Shown: piece by piece, positions 1-5,838 of the stretch | Layout: the number at the start of each line of letters is the position of its first letter | Position numbering within the stretch: position 1 is the first letter of the stretch | DNA from: an uncultured Candidatus Saccharibacteria bacterium | GTDB taxonomy: Bacteria > Patescibacteriota > Saccharimonadia > Saccharimonadales > Saccharimonadaceae | Direction: 5' to 3' | DNA length: 10,616 bases | Assembly (NCBI GenBank): GCA_948514425.1 | Contig: CAOQYN010000014.1 | Span: 10,727 to 21,342, forward strand | The notes under the pieces: generated by a model | What the model was told of the DNA's origin: nothing | What the model saw: only the letters and a program-made list of their open reading frames with translations | The model's database searches: none | Translations under genes and position numbers: made by a program

Positions 1-1
1 T

Positions 2-325
2 CTCTACAGTTTCCTTGAAATTGCAACCTACTGGATTGTTGCCGCTAGTATGGGCCACCCTGAAATTTTGCCGCAAATCATGATTGGCGAAGCTATCGGC
101 TCGGTTATGGGCGCCGTTGTGCCGTATGGACTTTATGAACTCGGTATGGCTGGTATCATGGTCAGCCTCGGTGTACCTATCGCTCTCGCTGGGACAGTTG
201 TCTTAATGACGCGTGTTATCGTTCTCGCTAGTACTATCATTAGTGGCTATGGTTTCTACCAGCACTCGATTTCAAAAATTGGTCGTCGCGAAAAGGCAGA
301 AATCGAGCATGTCTCCCGAAATTAA
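2..325 (+). CDS. Flippase-like polytopic membrane protein (LPG synthase TM / UPF0104-like), C-terminal part
   Basis: The reading frame is open from the left edge of the window, so only about the last 107 residues are present; the Met at position 50 is internal because coding character continues upstream of it. The fragment is very hydrophobic with about three membrane spans. It ends in a short basic tail (KIGRREKAEIEH) that probably lies in the cytoplasm. The pattern P-x-G-L-Y-E-x-G, then LGVPIALAG, then LMTRVI resembles the last part of the lysylphosphatidylglycerol synthase transmembrane / UPF0104 family, where a Pro-Gly-Glu turn precedes two helices with an Arg. In that family the domain flips or transfers lipids; the substrate cannot be told here. 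The stop codon lies inside xseA (17-nt overlap), so the two are probably co-transcribed. Family assignment from such a short piece is tentative. Confidence 0.6.
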   Translation, partial: LYSFLEIATYWIVAASMGHPEILPQIMIGEAIGSVMGAVVPYGLYELGMAGIMVSLGVPIALAGTVVLMTRVIVLASTIISGYGFYQHSISKIGRREKAEIEHVSRN

Positions 326-1412
326 TTTTAGCGTTTCTCAGTTCATCGCTGTCTGCAATCAAGCACTTGAATATGGTTTCACAGGCATCAATATTGAAGG
401 TGAGGTTTCTAGTTTTAAGATTAATCAGGGCAAATGGGTTTTCTTTGATCTAAAAGAAGGCGACAGTACAGTAAATTGCTTCTTACCGCTTCGTCAGCTT
501 AGCGTCGCCCTCCAAGACGGCATGACGGTCCGTGTCAAAGCTACTCCTCGTCTTACGCGCTGGGGTAGATTTTCACTCACCGTCCAACAAATTTTACCGC
601 TCGGGGAAGGGAATATTAAGAAGAGTTTTGAGCTCTTAAAACGCAAGCTTTCTGCCGAAGGACTCTTCGACCCCACCAAAAAACAACCTCTCCCCGCTAA
701 TCCCACCAAAATCGGCATAATTTCTTCTACAGCTGCCGCCGGTTATCTTGATTTTCTCAAGATTATCGATAATCGTTGGGGTGGACTCAATATTTCCACG
801 ATTAACACTCAAGTTCAAGGTTTAGCCGCTATAGAACAGATTATTCGCGCACTGAAGTATTTCAATCAGCATCATCAGGTCGAAGTCATCGCAATTTTAC
901 GTGGTGGCGGTAGTGCCGACGATCTTGCAATTTTCAACGACGAACAACTCACCCGTGCTATTGCTGCTAGTCATATACCAGTTATCACTGGTATTGGTCA
1001 CGAAGTTGATGAATCTCTCGCCGATCTTGCAGCCGACGTACGAGCTTCAACTCCATCCAACGCCGCCGAACTTCTCACTCCAGATCGCCGTCCCGCAATC
1101 CACGAGGCTAAAATCGCAATTTTGCGCATTCATGATCGGATTTTGGATGAAATTTCGCGGCGCGAATCCGATCTGAAAATCCAGCTGCCCAATATTCGTC
1201 GAACAATCCTACAGCGACTCGAATCTTTTTCTGAGCATCTCGCAGCGACTAGTAAAGTTCTCGTCTCGCTTAACCCCGAAAATGTTCTGCAACGAGGTTA
1301 CGCCATTATCGCAGGTCATACAGCCGATTTTGATGTTGGAAACGTTGTAAAAATTACAACATTCAATCAACAACTAACCGCGGAGGTCAAACATGCCGAA
1401 AAACGAATCTAA
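309..1412 (+). CDS. xseA: Exodeoxyribonuclease VII large subunit
   Basis: This is the catalytic subunit of exonuclease VII, which degrades single-stranded DNA from both ends in repair and recombination. The 367 residues begin with an OB-fold nucleic-acid-binding domain (about 6-100), followed by the Exonuc_VII_L domain. Clear motifs are KIGIISSTAAAGYLDFL (134-150), RGGGSADDL (198-206), FNDE (209-212), GHEVD (230-234) with ADVRASTPS after it, and the C-terminal LQRGYAII (327-334). D148, R198, H231 and D234 align with the catalytic residues known from E. coli XseA. At 367 residues it is well short of the E. coli protein (about 456); the missing length is mostly the coiled-coil arm between the core and the C-terminal motif. 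I chose ATG 309 because the OB fold begins right after it and it gives a 17-nt overlap with the upstream gene; the in-frame start at 213 would add unrelated sequence. xseB overlaps its 3' end. Confidence 0.96.
   Translation: MSPEINFSVSQFIAVCNQALEYGFTGINIEGEVSSFKINQGKWVFFDLKEGDSTVNCFLPLRQLSVALQDGMTVRVKATPRLTRWGRFSLTVQQILPLGEGNIKKSFELLKRKLSAEGLFDPTKKQPLPANPTKIGIISSTAAAGYLDFLKIIDNRWGGLNISTINTQVQGLAAIEQIIRALKYFNQHHQVEVIAILRGGGSADDLAIFNDEQLTRAIAASHIPVITGIGHEVDESLADLAADVRASTPSNAAELLTPDRRPAIHEAKIAILRIHDRILDEISRRESDLKIQLPNIRRTILQRLESFSEHLAATSKVLVSLNPENVLQRGYAIIAGHTADFDVGNVVKITTFNQQLTAEVKHAEKRI
1344..1360. repeat. Inverted repeat GTTGTAA-n3-TTACAAC inside xseA
   Basis: A 7-bp inverted repeat with a 3-base centre in the last codons of xseA (V-V-K-I-T-T), 33 nt before the xseB start. 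Over 17 bases it differs at one position from the perfect palindrome downstream of rarA (5705-5721). It could be a protein-binding site, a weak RNA hairpin near the xseB start, or chance. Confidence 0.45.
1382..1386 (+). promoter_or_regulatory. Shine-Dalgarno of xseB
   Basis: GGAGG lies inside the end of xseA, 6 nt before the xseB ATG at 1393. It is the best anti-Shine-Dalgarno match in the left half of the window and fixes the xseB start. An internal gene of the operon therefore uses a strong SD, whereas promoter-proximal genes nearby have none. Confidence 0.75.
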
Positions 1413-1602
1413 AAAATCTATTGAAGCTAAGATTAAAAGTCTTGACCAAAGTGTTGAATGGTTTTACAGTGAAAATTTTTCACTTGATCAGGCTCTGCAA
1501 AAATATCAAGATGCTAATCAGCTCGCACAAGAGATTCAACAAGATTTATCAGCACTCAAAAATCAAGTCGAAGTTATCGCTGATTTTACCCAGTCTGAAT
1601 AG
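1393..1602 (+). CDS. xseB: Exodeoxyribonuclease VII small subunit
   Basis: A 69-residue, highly charged, helical protein that fits the exonuclease VII small subunit, several copies of which coat the coiled-coil arm of XseA. The family pattern of a first helix with hydrophobic heptads (IEAKIKSLDQSVEWF), a turn, then a helix starting F-S-L-D-Q-A-L-Q-K-Y and running through QEIQQDLSALKNQVEVI is visible. The usual L-E-x-G-x-L-S-L motif appears as F-Y-S-E-N-F-S-L. Length matches the family (about 60-85). It starts inside xseA (20-nt overlap) after GGAGG, so translation is probably coupled. Its position directly after xseA is the main support, because the sequence itself is weakly conserved. Confidence 0.88.
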   Translation: MPKNESKKSIEAKIKSLDQSVEWFYSENFSLDQALQKYQDANQLAQEIQQDLSALKNQVEVIADFTQSE

Positions 1603-1608
1603 AAAATC

Positions 1609-1638
1609 TTTACAAAACTCAGTTTTTTAAGTTATAAT
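1609..1638 (+). promoter_or_regulatory. Sigma70-type promoter of the 1645 gene, apparently leaderless
   Basis: TTTACA (1609-1614, 5 of 6 to consensus), an 18-nt spacer and TATAAT (1633-1638, 6 of 6). The -10 ends 6 nt before ATG 1645, so the expected start of transcription falls on or next to the A of the start codon. No SD can fit. It follows xseB by only 6 nt, and no convincing terminator lies between. Confidence 0.75.
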
Positions 1639-1644
1639 AAACTC

Positions 1645-2526
1645 ATGCAGAATGATTCTCCTTTCCCGAACCCAGCTGCAAATCCAACTCCAGCTGGTTC
1701 CGCCCCGACTGCTCCAACGCCCAACCTTGGCGCCGCAGCAGTCAATGCTACTGTTGCTGGCGCTCCAAGCGGCAGTATTGTAGAGCCCATGGCCACTAAC
1801 GCCGCCGCTTTTGCTCCTGCCGCTCCAGGCACAGCTCCAGTACTAAAAACCGCCACACCACTCGCTTCCCCAGCTTCTGGCCTTCCAACCAAGAATCATC
1901 GTAGTGTTATCGAAACGGTTATTCTTGTCGTCGTTAGTCTTATTGCTGTTACATTTATCGGCCTATTTATCTGGAAATATCTCGAATGGGACAATATTAA
2001 AACCGACGTTGATGGGCAGATCGACGCGGCAGTAGCCGTTGCAGTCTCCGAAAACACCACAAAAATGGAAAACGAGTTCATCGAGCGTGAGAAGTATCCC
2101 TACAAATCATTTATGGGTCCGGTCGACTATGGTAGCGTGAGCTTTGAATATCCTAAAACCTGGAATCTATACATTGCCAAAGACGCCGCTAATGGCGGAA
2201 ATTACGAAGCTTACCTTAATCCTGGCGAAGTTTTACCAGTTGGCAATGCCACCATCAATGCTCTACGCGTCATCATCCAAGATAAAGCTTTTGATGCCGT
2301 TGCAAAGACTTATGAAAACTCAGTCAAAAATGGTAAAGTCTCTATGGTAACTCGCAACATTGGCAGCACTGTTGCTAACGTCTATACGGGTGAACTTTCA
2401 AATAATATCCGTGGCATTGTCACAATTTTCAAAGTCCGCGACAAAACCGTGATGCTCCAGACCGATTCCGAATTATTCTCCGATGAGTATTACAAGTTGC
2501 TCGATACCGTCAATTTTGTTGAATAA
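1645..2526 (+). CDS. Single-pass membrane protein with Pro/Ala-rich tail and extracytoplasmic PsbP/Mog1-like domain
   Basis: A 293-residue protein with three parts. Residues 1-80 are a low-complexity Pro/Ala/Thr-rich segment without charge. K83, H85 and R86 precede one strong membrane helix (about 88-111, ETVILVVVSLIAVTFIGLFIW). By the positive-inside rule the N-terminus is cytoplasmic and residues 112-293 lie outside. The outer part has a short helical stalk (about 120-150) and then a globular domain starting V-S-F-E-Y-P-K-T-W, with predicted strands and a C-terminal D-E-Y-Y-K-L-L-D-T-V-N-F. That start and end resemble the PsbP/Mog1/DUF1795-like fold seen in many bacterial lipoproteins; this is inference from pattern only. 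Function is unknown; a role at the cell surface is plausible. ATG 1645 is chosen because the promoter sits immediately before it and no other Met precedes the membrane helix except M49. It has its own promoter and no strong terminator after it. Confidence 0.75.
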   Translation: MQNDSPFPNPAANPTPAGSAPTAPTPNLGAAAVNATVAGAPSGSIVEPMATNAAAFAPAAPGTAPVLKTATPLASPASGLPTKNHRSVIETVILVVVSLIAVTFIGLFIWKYLEWDNIKTDVDGQIDAAVAVAVSENTTKMENEFIEREKYPYKSFMGPVDYGSVSFEYPKTWNLYIAKDAANGGNYEAYLNPGEVLPVGNATINALRVIIQDKAFDAVAKTYENSVKNGKVSMVTRNIGSTVANVYTGELSNNIRGIVTIFKVRDKTVMLQTDSELFSDEYYKLLDTVNFVE

Positions 2527-2536
2527 TCTCAATTCA

Positions 2537-2565
2537 TTCACCACCTCGCTTCCACATGCTATAAT
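2537..2565 (+). promoter_or_regulatory. Promoter of the histidine kinase operon
   Basis: TTCACC (2537-2542, 4 of 6), a 17-nt spacer and TATAAT (2560-2565) preceded by TGC, an extended -10. The -10 ends 6 nt before ATG 2572, the same geometry as at 1645 and 4471. It would drive the kinase, the response regulator and, by overlap, recO. Confidence 0.7.
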
Positions 2566-2571
2566 ATATAT

Positions 2572-3258
2572 ATGGCAGTGGAGGTTAATGGTATGCTGGT
2601 TGCGGCGCACGAGCTAAAGGCTCCTTTGAGCCTCATGCGCCAACTTGCTTTTGCTATTGACCTTGCCGATGAGAATACTCGTCAACATTACCAGTCTCAG
2701 CTCATTAATGTCTCTGAACGCGCTTTACGCCAAGTCAATGATCTCGTCAAGATTGCCCGCTTCGAAGACGGCTTCTTTGAAACCGAGCCTGTCAGTGTGC
2801 GTGGCATTTGTGAGGAGGTTATTCGTGAACTAGCACCATTTTTTCAGACCGAAGGTCGGAGCTTGCGCTTATTTTCTCATAATAAGTCTCGCCTTGCCGT
2901 TGCGAACCATGAGCTGCTATATAGCATAGTCTATAATTTTTGCGTTAATGCCATGCGTTATTCCGAACGTGGCAGCACTAGTAAGGTTATGGTTTCGGAG
3001 CATCACGACGCGCTACGGATTGCGGTACGTGATTATGGCCCCGCTCTACCGACGAAAATCTGGCGCGAGCTCAATGCTGGTCGCCTTAATCACCCCACAG
3101 AAATCGCCATGCGCCCTGGAAGCTCTGGCCTTGGACTCTATATTGCTTCGCAGTTTGCCCTCCATATGCGTGCTCGGATCGGCGCAGTTCGTCACCATGA
3201 TGGCACTAGTTTCTTTGTTGATTTGCCGATTTCAGGACAAATAAGTTTTAATTTTTAG
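2572..3258 (+). CDS. Soluble two-component sensor histidine kinase without sensor domain
   Basis: A 228-residue histidine kinase reduced to its catalytic core. The dimerisation/phosphoacceptor domain (about 8-65) carries the H box A-A-H-E-L-K-A-P-L-S with H13 as the likely phosphorylated residue. The ATPase domain follows: N box N-F-C-V-N-A-M-R-Y (122-130), G1 box R-D-Y-G-P (153-157) and G2 box G-S-S-G-L-G-L-Y (183-190). There is no membrane helix, PAS, HAMP or GAF domain, so it must sense through a partner, through the cytoplasm or by dimer state. The response regulator starts 11 nt later and is its obvious partner. Two starts are possible: ATG 2572, leaderless from the promoter, or ATG 2593, which has GGAGG 8 nt upstream and would remove 7 residues while leaving the H box at residue 6. 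Function of the pair is not evident from the sequence. Confidence 0.9.
   Translation: MAVEVNGMLVAAHELKAPLSLMRQLAFAIDLADENTRQHYQSQLINVSERALRQVNDLVKIARFEDGFFETEPVSVRGICEEVIRELAPFFQTEGRSLRLFSHNKSRLAVANHELLYSIVYNFCVNAMRYSERGSTSKVMVSEHHDALRIAVRDYGPALPTKIWRELNAGRLNHPTEIAMRPGSSGLGLYIASQFALHMRARIGAVRHHDGTSFFVDLPISGQISFNF
2580..2584 (+). promoter_or_regulatory. Shine-Dalgarno for a second in-frame kinase start at 2593
   Basis: GGAGG lies 8 nt before ATG 2593 (codon 8 of the kinase frame). If transcription begins near 2572, this gives a short normal leader and an alternative start. It makes the true N-terminus uncertain between 2572 and 2593. Confidence 0.45.
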
Positions 3259-3269
3259 AAAGGAATGAT

Positions 3270-3767
3270 ATGAGTTTAGTTTATGTAATTGAAGATGACC
3301 CCATGATGGCCGACGTAATCGCGCTGGCAGCACGCAGCACGGTGCTTTTTGATATGGAAGGCAAAGAAATTCATCCCGATGTCAAAGTCTTCAATGACGC
3401 CGTCGAGCCATTTTCCGAAATGAAAACTGAGCTGCCCGATGTAATCTTGCTCGACGTCTTACTTAGTGGTCCTGATGGCTTTACTTTTCTTAATGAACTT
3501 ATCTCTTATTACGATACAGCGAAAATCCCCGTCGTCTTAATCTCTAGCATTGATATGTCGCAACGTAATCTTGAGCATTACGGTGTTTTCCACGCCCTCG
3601 ACAAGGGAACCATGACTCCAGAAGATATTCGTGACGCTGTATTACTGGGTCTAGAAAAGAAAATGACCGCACCCGAACTTGGCGTCCAAAAACTCAACCA
3701 ACAACTTCGCCAGATCGCCGCCAACGAATCTTCACCTACATCAGACTCGGAGCATAATGCCGTCTGA
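3270..3767 (+). CDS. Response regulator, receiver domain only
   Basis: A 165-residue protein consisting of a CheY-like receiver domain. Visible are the acidic pocket E8-D9-D10, the phosphoacceptor D62 in V-I-L-L-D-V, the switch Ser in L-I-S-S (92-93) and the conserved K112 in A-L-D-K-G. About 45 residues follow the last helix; they are polar and disordered-looking, with no DNA-binding helix-turn-helix, so this is not an ordinary transcription factor. It could act by protein contact or through another output protein. Between strand 1 and D62 there is extra length (the R-S-T-V-L-F-D-M-E-G-K stretch) compared with typical CheY. AAAGGA (3259-3264) 5 nt before the ATG is the SD. It lies 11 nt after the kinase stop and its last codons overlap recO by 11 nt. 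Confidence 0.92.
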   Translation: MSLVYVIEDDPMMADVIALAARSTVLFDMEGKEIHPDVKVFNDAVEPFSEMKTELPDVILLDVLLSGPDGFTFLNELISYYDTAKIPVVLISSIDMSQRNLEHYGVFHALDKGTMTPEDIRDAVLLGLEKKMTAPELGVQKLNQQLRQIAANESSPTSDSEHNAV

Positions 3768-4422
3768 TCTTCGCACTCGCGCTATCGTCCTCCGACGTAC
3801 AAACTATGGTGAATTCGATCGTATTTTGAACCTTCTTACCCCAGAAGGCAAAATCTCAGTCGTTGCTCGCGGTGTTCGCAAGGAAAAATCACGCCTCGCT
3901 GGTAGCATTGAACTTTTTTCGGTTGCTGATGTCGTCATCCATCAAGGAAAAACCAGACTCGCCACTCTCGCCAGTGCTAGAATGCAACAGTTTTTTCGCA
4001 ATATCCTCTCTGACGTCCAAAATCTTGAGCTCGCCGCTCTTCTGATGAAAAAAGTTGAGCGCGCCACCGAGCAAGTTACCAGTCCTGATTATTTCTCATT
4101 ACTTATCCAAGGGCTTGATGGTCTCAATCGCAGTCTTAACCCAGAGCTTGTCCGCACTTGGTTTCTCCTCAATCTCGCACGTATCGGTGGCGAAGAGATT
4201 AATCTCATATATGATATAAATGGCAATAAACTTAGCGCAGAAGTCGCCTATGTCTGGGATCAACAAGAGAAATCTTTACGCCAATATTCGTCTGGTGATA
4301 TAACAGCACATGAAGTTAAATTTCTTCGATTTCTGCTCTCCAACCCGCTGCTCTGGGCTACAAAAGTTACAGATTATACAGAAATACTTCCGCATCTTGC
4401 ACCGGTCGTCAATAGCCTATAG
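3757..4422 (+). CDS. recO: DNA repair protein RecO, short form
   Basis: RecO loads RecA with RecR onto single-stranded DNA coated with SSB and anneals strands. The 221-residue product begins with the typical N-terminal OB fold: R-A-I-V-L-R-R-T-N-Y-G-E-F-D-R-I-L, then L-L-T-P-E-G-K-I-S-V-V-A-R-G-V-R and S-R-L-A-G-S-I-E-L-F (residues 8-55). The helical C-terminal half is recognisable only in outline (L-E-L-A-A-L-L, F-S-L-L-I-Q-G-L). The protein contains no cysteine at all, so the C-terminal zinc finger of many RecO proteins is absent, and it is shorter than the E. coli (about 242) and B. subtilis (about 255) proteins. ATG 3757 overlaps the response regulator by 11 nt with GGAG (3749-3752) just before; the upstream in-frame start at 3679 would only add residues that shadow the regulator gene. 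Confidence 0.87.
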   Translation: MPSDLRTRAIVLRRTNYGEFDRILNLLTPEGKISVVARGVRKEKSRLAGSIELFSVADVVIHQGKTRLATLASARMQQFFRNILSDVQNLELAALLMKKVERATEQVTSPDYFSLLIQGLDGLNRSLNPELVRTWFLLNLARIGGEEINLIYDINGNKLSAEVAYVWDQQEKSLRQYSSGDITAHEVKFLRFLLSNPLLWATKVTDYTEILPHLAPVVNSL

Positions 4423-4436
4423 CTCGCGATAGGGCT
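4414..4436 (+). terminator. Possible weak hairpin terminator after recO
   Basis: AGCCTAT (4414-4420) pairs with ATAGGGCT (4429-4436) apart from one bulged G, with an 8-nt loop; only CTTTCC follows instead of a U-tract. It overlaps the recO stop and touches the rarA -35. Read-through is likely, so this call is weak. Confidence 0.3.
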
Positions 4437-4464
4437 TTCCACATCTCTATTTTACTCGTATAAT
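4436..4464 (+). promoter_or_regulatory. Promoter of rarA, apparently leaderless
   Basis: TTTCCA (4436-4441, 4 of 6), 17-nt spacer, TATAAT (4459-4464). The -10 ends 6 nt before ATG 4471 and nothing like an SD fits between, so the rarA transcript probably begins at the start codon. No TG extension of the -10. Confidence 0.7.
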
Positions 4465-4470
4465 ATATCT

Positions 4471-5682
4471 ATGAGTAGAGTACCTCTTGCTGAGCGCATG
4501 CGCCCGCAAAAACTGGATGAGGTGGTCGGCCAAGATTCAATTATTGGTAAAGGCAAAATTTTGACCGAAATCGTCAAAAAAGCTGAGCCGGTCAACCTGA
4601 TTTTTTGGGGTCCTCCTGGCACTGGTAAGACAACTCTTGCCCGTATTTTGGCAAAGGAGTTTCAGGCTGATTTTGTTGAATTATCTGCTGTCACCGCCAA
4701 AAAAGCTGACATCGAAACCGTTGTCGAACGCGCCAAGACAAACTGGAATCTCAAAATCCGCACCGTCCTATTTGTGGACGAAATTCACCGTTTCAATAAA
4801 GCCCAGCAAGACGCTTTCTTACCGCACGTTGAGTCTGGCTTGATTATCCTCATTGGCGCCACAACCGAAAATCCGAGTTTTGAGGTAATTTCTCCCTTGA
4901 TTTCACGTTCGCGCGTTGTTATCGTTTCTGCTTTGAAAAAGCCAGACATTCTTAAAGTCCTCGAACGTGCCGTGAAAGCCGAGGATGCCGAAAAGCGCGT
5001 CACCCCCGAAGCTCTCGAATACATTGCCGACCTTAGTGCTGGCGATGCACGTTCGGCTCTTGGTGATCTCGAACTCTCCCTTAGCCTTGCTAAAAAGGTT
5101 GACAAAAAAGTCGTCGAAACCGCTGTCGGCAAAAAAATGCCGCTCTACGATAAATCTGGCGATTATCATTATGACAACATTTCCGCGTTTATCAAATCCA
5201 TGCGTGGTTCCGATGTTGATGCTACCCTATACTACCTTGCCCGTATGGTTGCAAGCGGGGAAGATCCAAAATTCATTGCTCGACGAATGGTGATTTTCGC
5301 CTCCGAGGATATTGGTCTGGCGGGTAACGGTGCGCTCAACCTCGCCGTCAGCTGTTTTGAAGCCATCGAGCGCGTTGGTATGCCTGAAGGTGGTATTATC
5401 TTAAGTCATGTCGCAGTCGTGTTGGCAAAAGCTAAGAAAAATCGTGACACTTACAACGGCTGGGCGCGCGCTCAAGCCGTCGCCGAGAAGAGCATGGGCT
5501 GTCCGGTGCCGACTTGGCTTCGCAACGCCCCAACCAAGCTCATGAAAGATCTTGGCTTCGGTAAAGGTCAGAAATGGGAAGCTGGTTTCCACCTCGACAA
5601 GAGCTATCTTCCAGAAGAAGTTGCAGGCGAAAAAATCTTCCAAGACCCTGATCAAAAACCATACGACCACAATGCGAAATAA
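4471..5682 (+). CDS. rarA: Replication-associated recombination protein A (MgsA/RarA), AAA+ ATPase
   Basis: A 403-residue clamp-loader-like AAA+ ATPase that acts at stalled replication forks with SSB. The N-terminus P-L-A-E-R-M-R-P-Q-K-L-D-E-V-V-G-Q is the family signature and fixes the start at M1, since the next Met (10) would cut it. Walker A is GPPGTGKT (47-54), Walker B VLFVDE (99-104) followed by I-H-R-F-N-K-A-Q-Q-D, sensor 1 is G-A-T-T-E-N-P-S (129-136) and S-R-S-R (145-148) carries the arginine finger. The C-terminal tetramerisation half has A-S-E-D-I-G-L-A, V-G-M-P-E-G, V-P-T-W-L-R-N-A-P-T-K-L-M-K and Y-L-P-E-E. The usual G-Y-G-x-G-Y-x-Y-x-H-D near the end appears as G-F-G-K-G-Q-K-W-E-A-G-F, a drift from consensus. 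Length is normal for the family (about 420-450, slightly short). It stands alone under its own promoter. Confidence 0.96.
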   Translation: MSRVPLAERMRPQKLDEVVGQDSIIGKGKILTEIVKKAEPVNLIFWGPPGTGKTTLARILAKEFQADFVELSAVTAKKADIETVVERAKTNWNLKIRTVLFVDEIHRFNKAQQDAFLPHVESGLIILIGATTENPSFEVISPLISRSRVVIVSALKKPDILKVLERAVKAEDAEKRVTPEALEYIADLSAGDARSALGDLELSLSLAKKVDKKVVETAVGKKMPLYDKSGDYHYDNISAFIKSMRGSDVDATLYYLARMVASGEDPKFIARRMVIFASEDIGLAGNGALNLAVSCFEAIERVGMPEGGIILSHVAVVLAKAKKNRDTYNGWARAQAVAEKSMGCPVPTWLRNAPTKLMKDLGFGKGQKWEAGFHLDKSYLPEEVAGEKIFQDPDQKPYDHNAK

Positions 5683-5703
5683 ACACTGTTTTCGCCATTA
5701 AAA

Positions 5704-5722
5704 TGTTGTAAAATTTACAACA
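5704..5722. repeat. Perfect 19-bp palindrome downstream of rarA
   Basis: TGTTGTAAA (5704-5712), central A, TTTACAACA (5714-5722), 21 nt after the rarA stop. The flanks are AT-rich, and AAAACCC rather than a T-tract follows, so it does not look like a terminator for rarA. The core 17 bases recur with one mismatch at 1344-1360. It lies 45 nt upstream of the -35 of the next gene and could be an operator. Confidence 0.6.
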
Positions 5723-5767
5723 AAACCCGCCAATCCAGCAAAATCCCACAAAAATCGTTATTATATA

Positions 5768-5796
5768 TTGACTTATTGCACATTGTGTGATATAAT
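5768..5796 (+). promoter_or_regulatory. Strong extended -10 promoter of the 5839 gene
   Basis: TTGACT (5768-5773, 5 of 6), 17-nt spacer, TATAAT (5791-5796), with TGTGA directly before it (TRTGn extended -10). The expected start near 5803 leaves a leader of about 36 nt. The spacer contains the small palindrome CACATTGTG (5780-5788 region). It shares architecture with the promoters at 6731 and 8914 (minus). Confidence 0.82.
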
Positions 5797-5826
5797 AGGA
5801 AAATAAGCATATTTTTGATAAAAAAA

Positions 5827-5831
5827 GGGGG
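5827..5831 (+). promoter_or_regulatory. Shine-Dalgarno deciding the start at 5839
   Basis: GGGGG followed by AAGAAAT places ATG 5839 seven nt downstream. The in-frame TTG at 5815 lies before this site and has no SD of its own, so it was not used. The same string GGGGGAAGAAA then one base and ATG is found at the minus-strand gene starting at 8806. Confidence 0.7.
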
Positions 5832-5838
5832 AAGAAAT

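Noticed and set aside
213..308. N-terminal extension of xseA to 213
   Set aside because: The extra 32 residues overlap the upstream membrane gene in another frame and do not resemble XseA; the OB fold starts right after ATG 309.
1612..1630. AAAACT/AGTTTT repeat after xseB as a terminator
   Set aside because: The loop would be a single base, the stem is AT only, and the stretch is the spacer of the 1645 promoter.
1632..1892. 86-codon minus-strand ORF rich in Gly, Ala and Val
   Set aside because: It is the antisense of the Pro/Ala-rich tail of the 1645 gene; low complexity keeps the opposite frame open, and it has no promoter or SD.
4785..5132. 115-codon minus-strand ORF
   Set aside because: Lies entirely inside rarA, with Ser/Arg-rich shadow composition; rarA is conserved across the region.
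5815..5838. TTG start for the orphan gene, 8 codons earlier
   Set aside because: It lies before the GGGGG SD that is correctly spaced for ATG 5839 and has no SD of its own.
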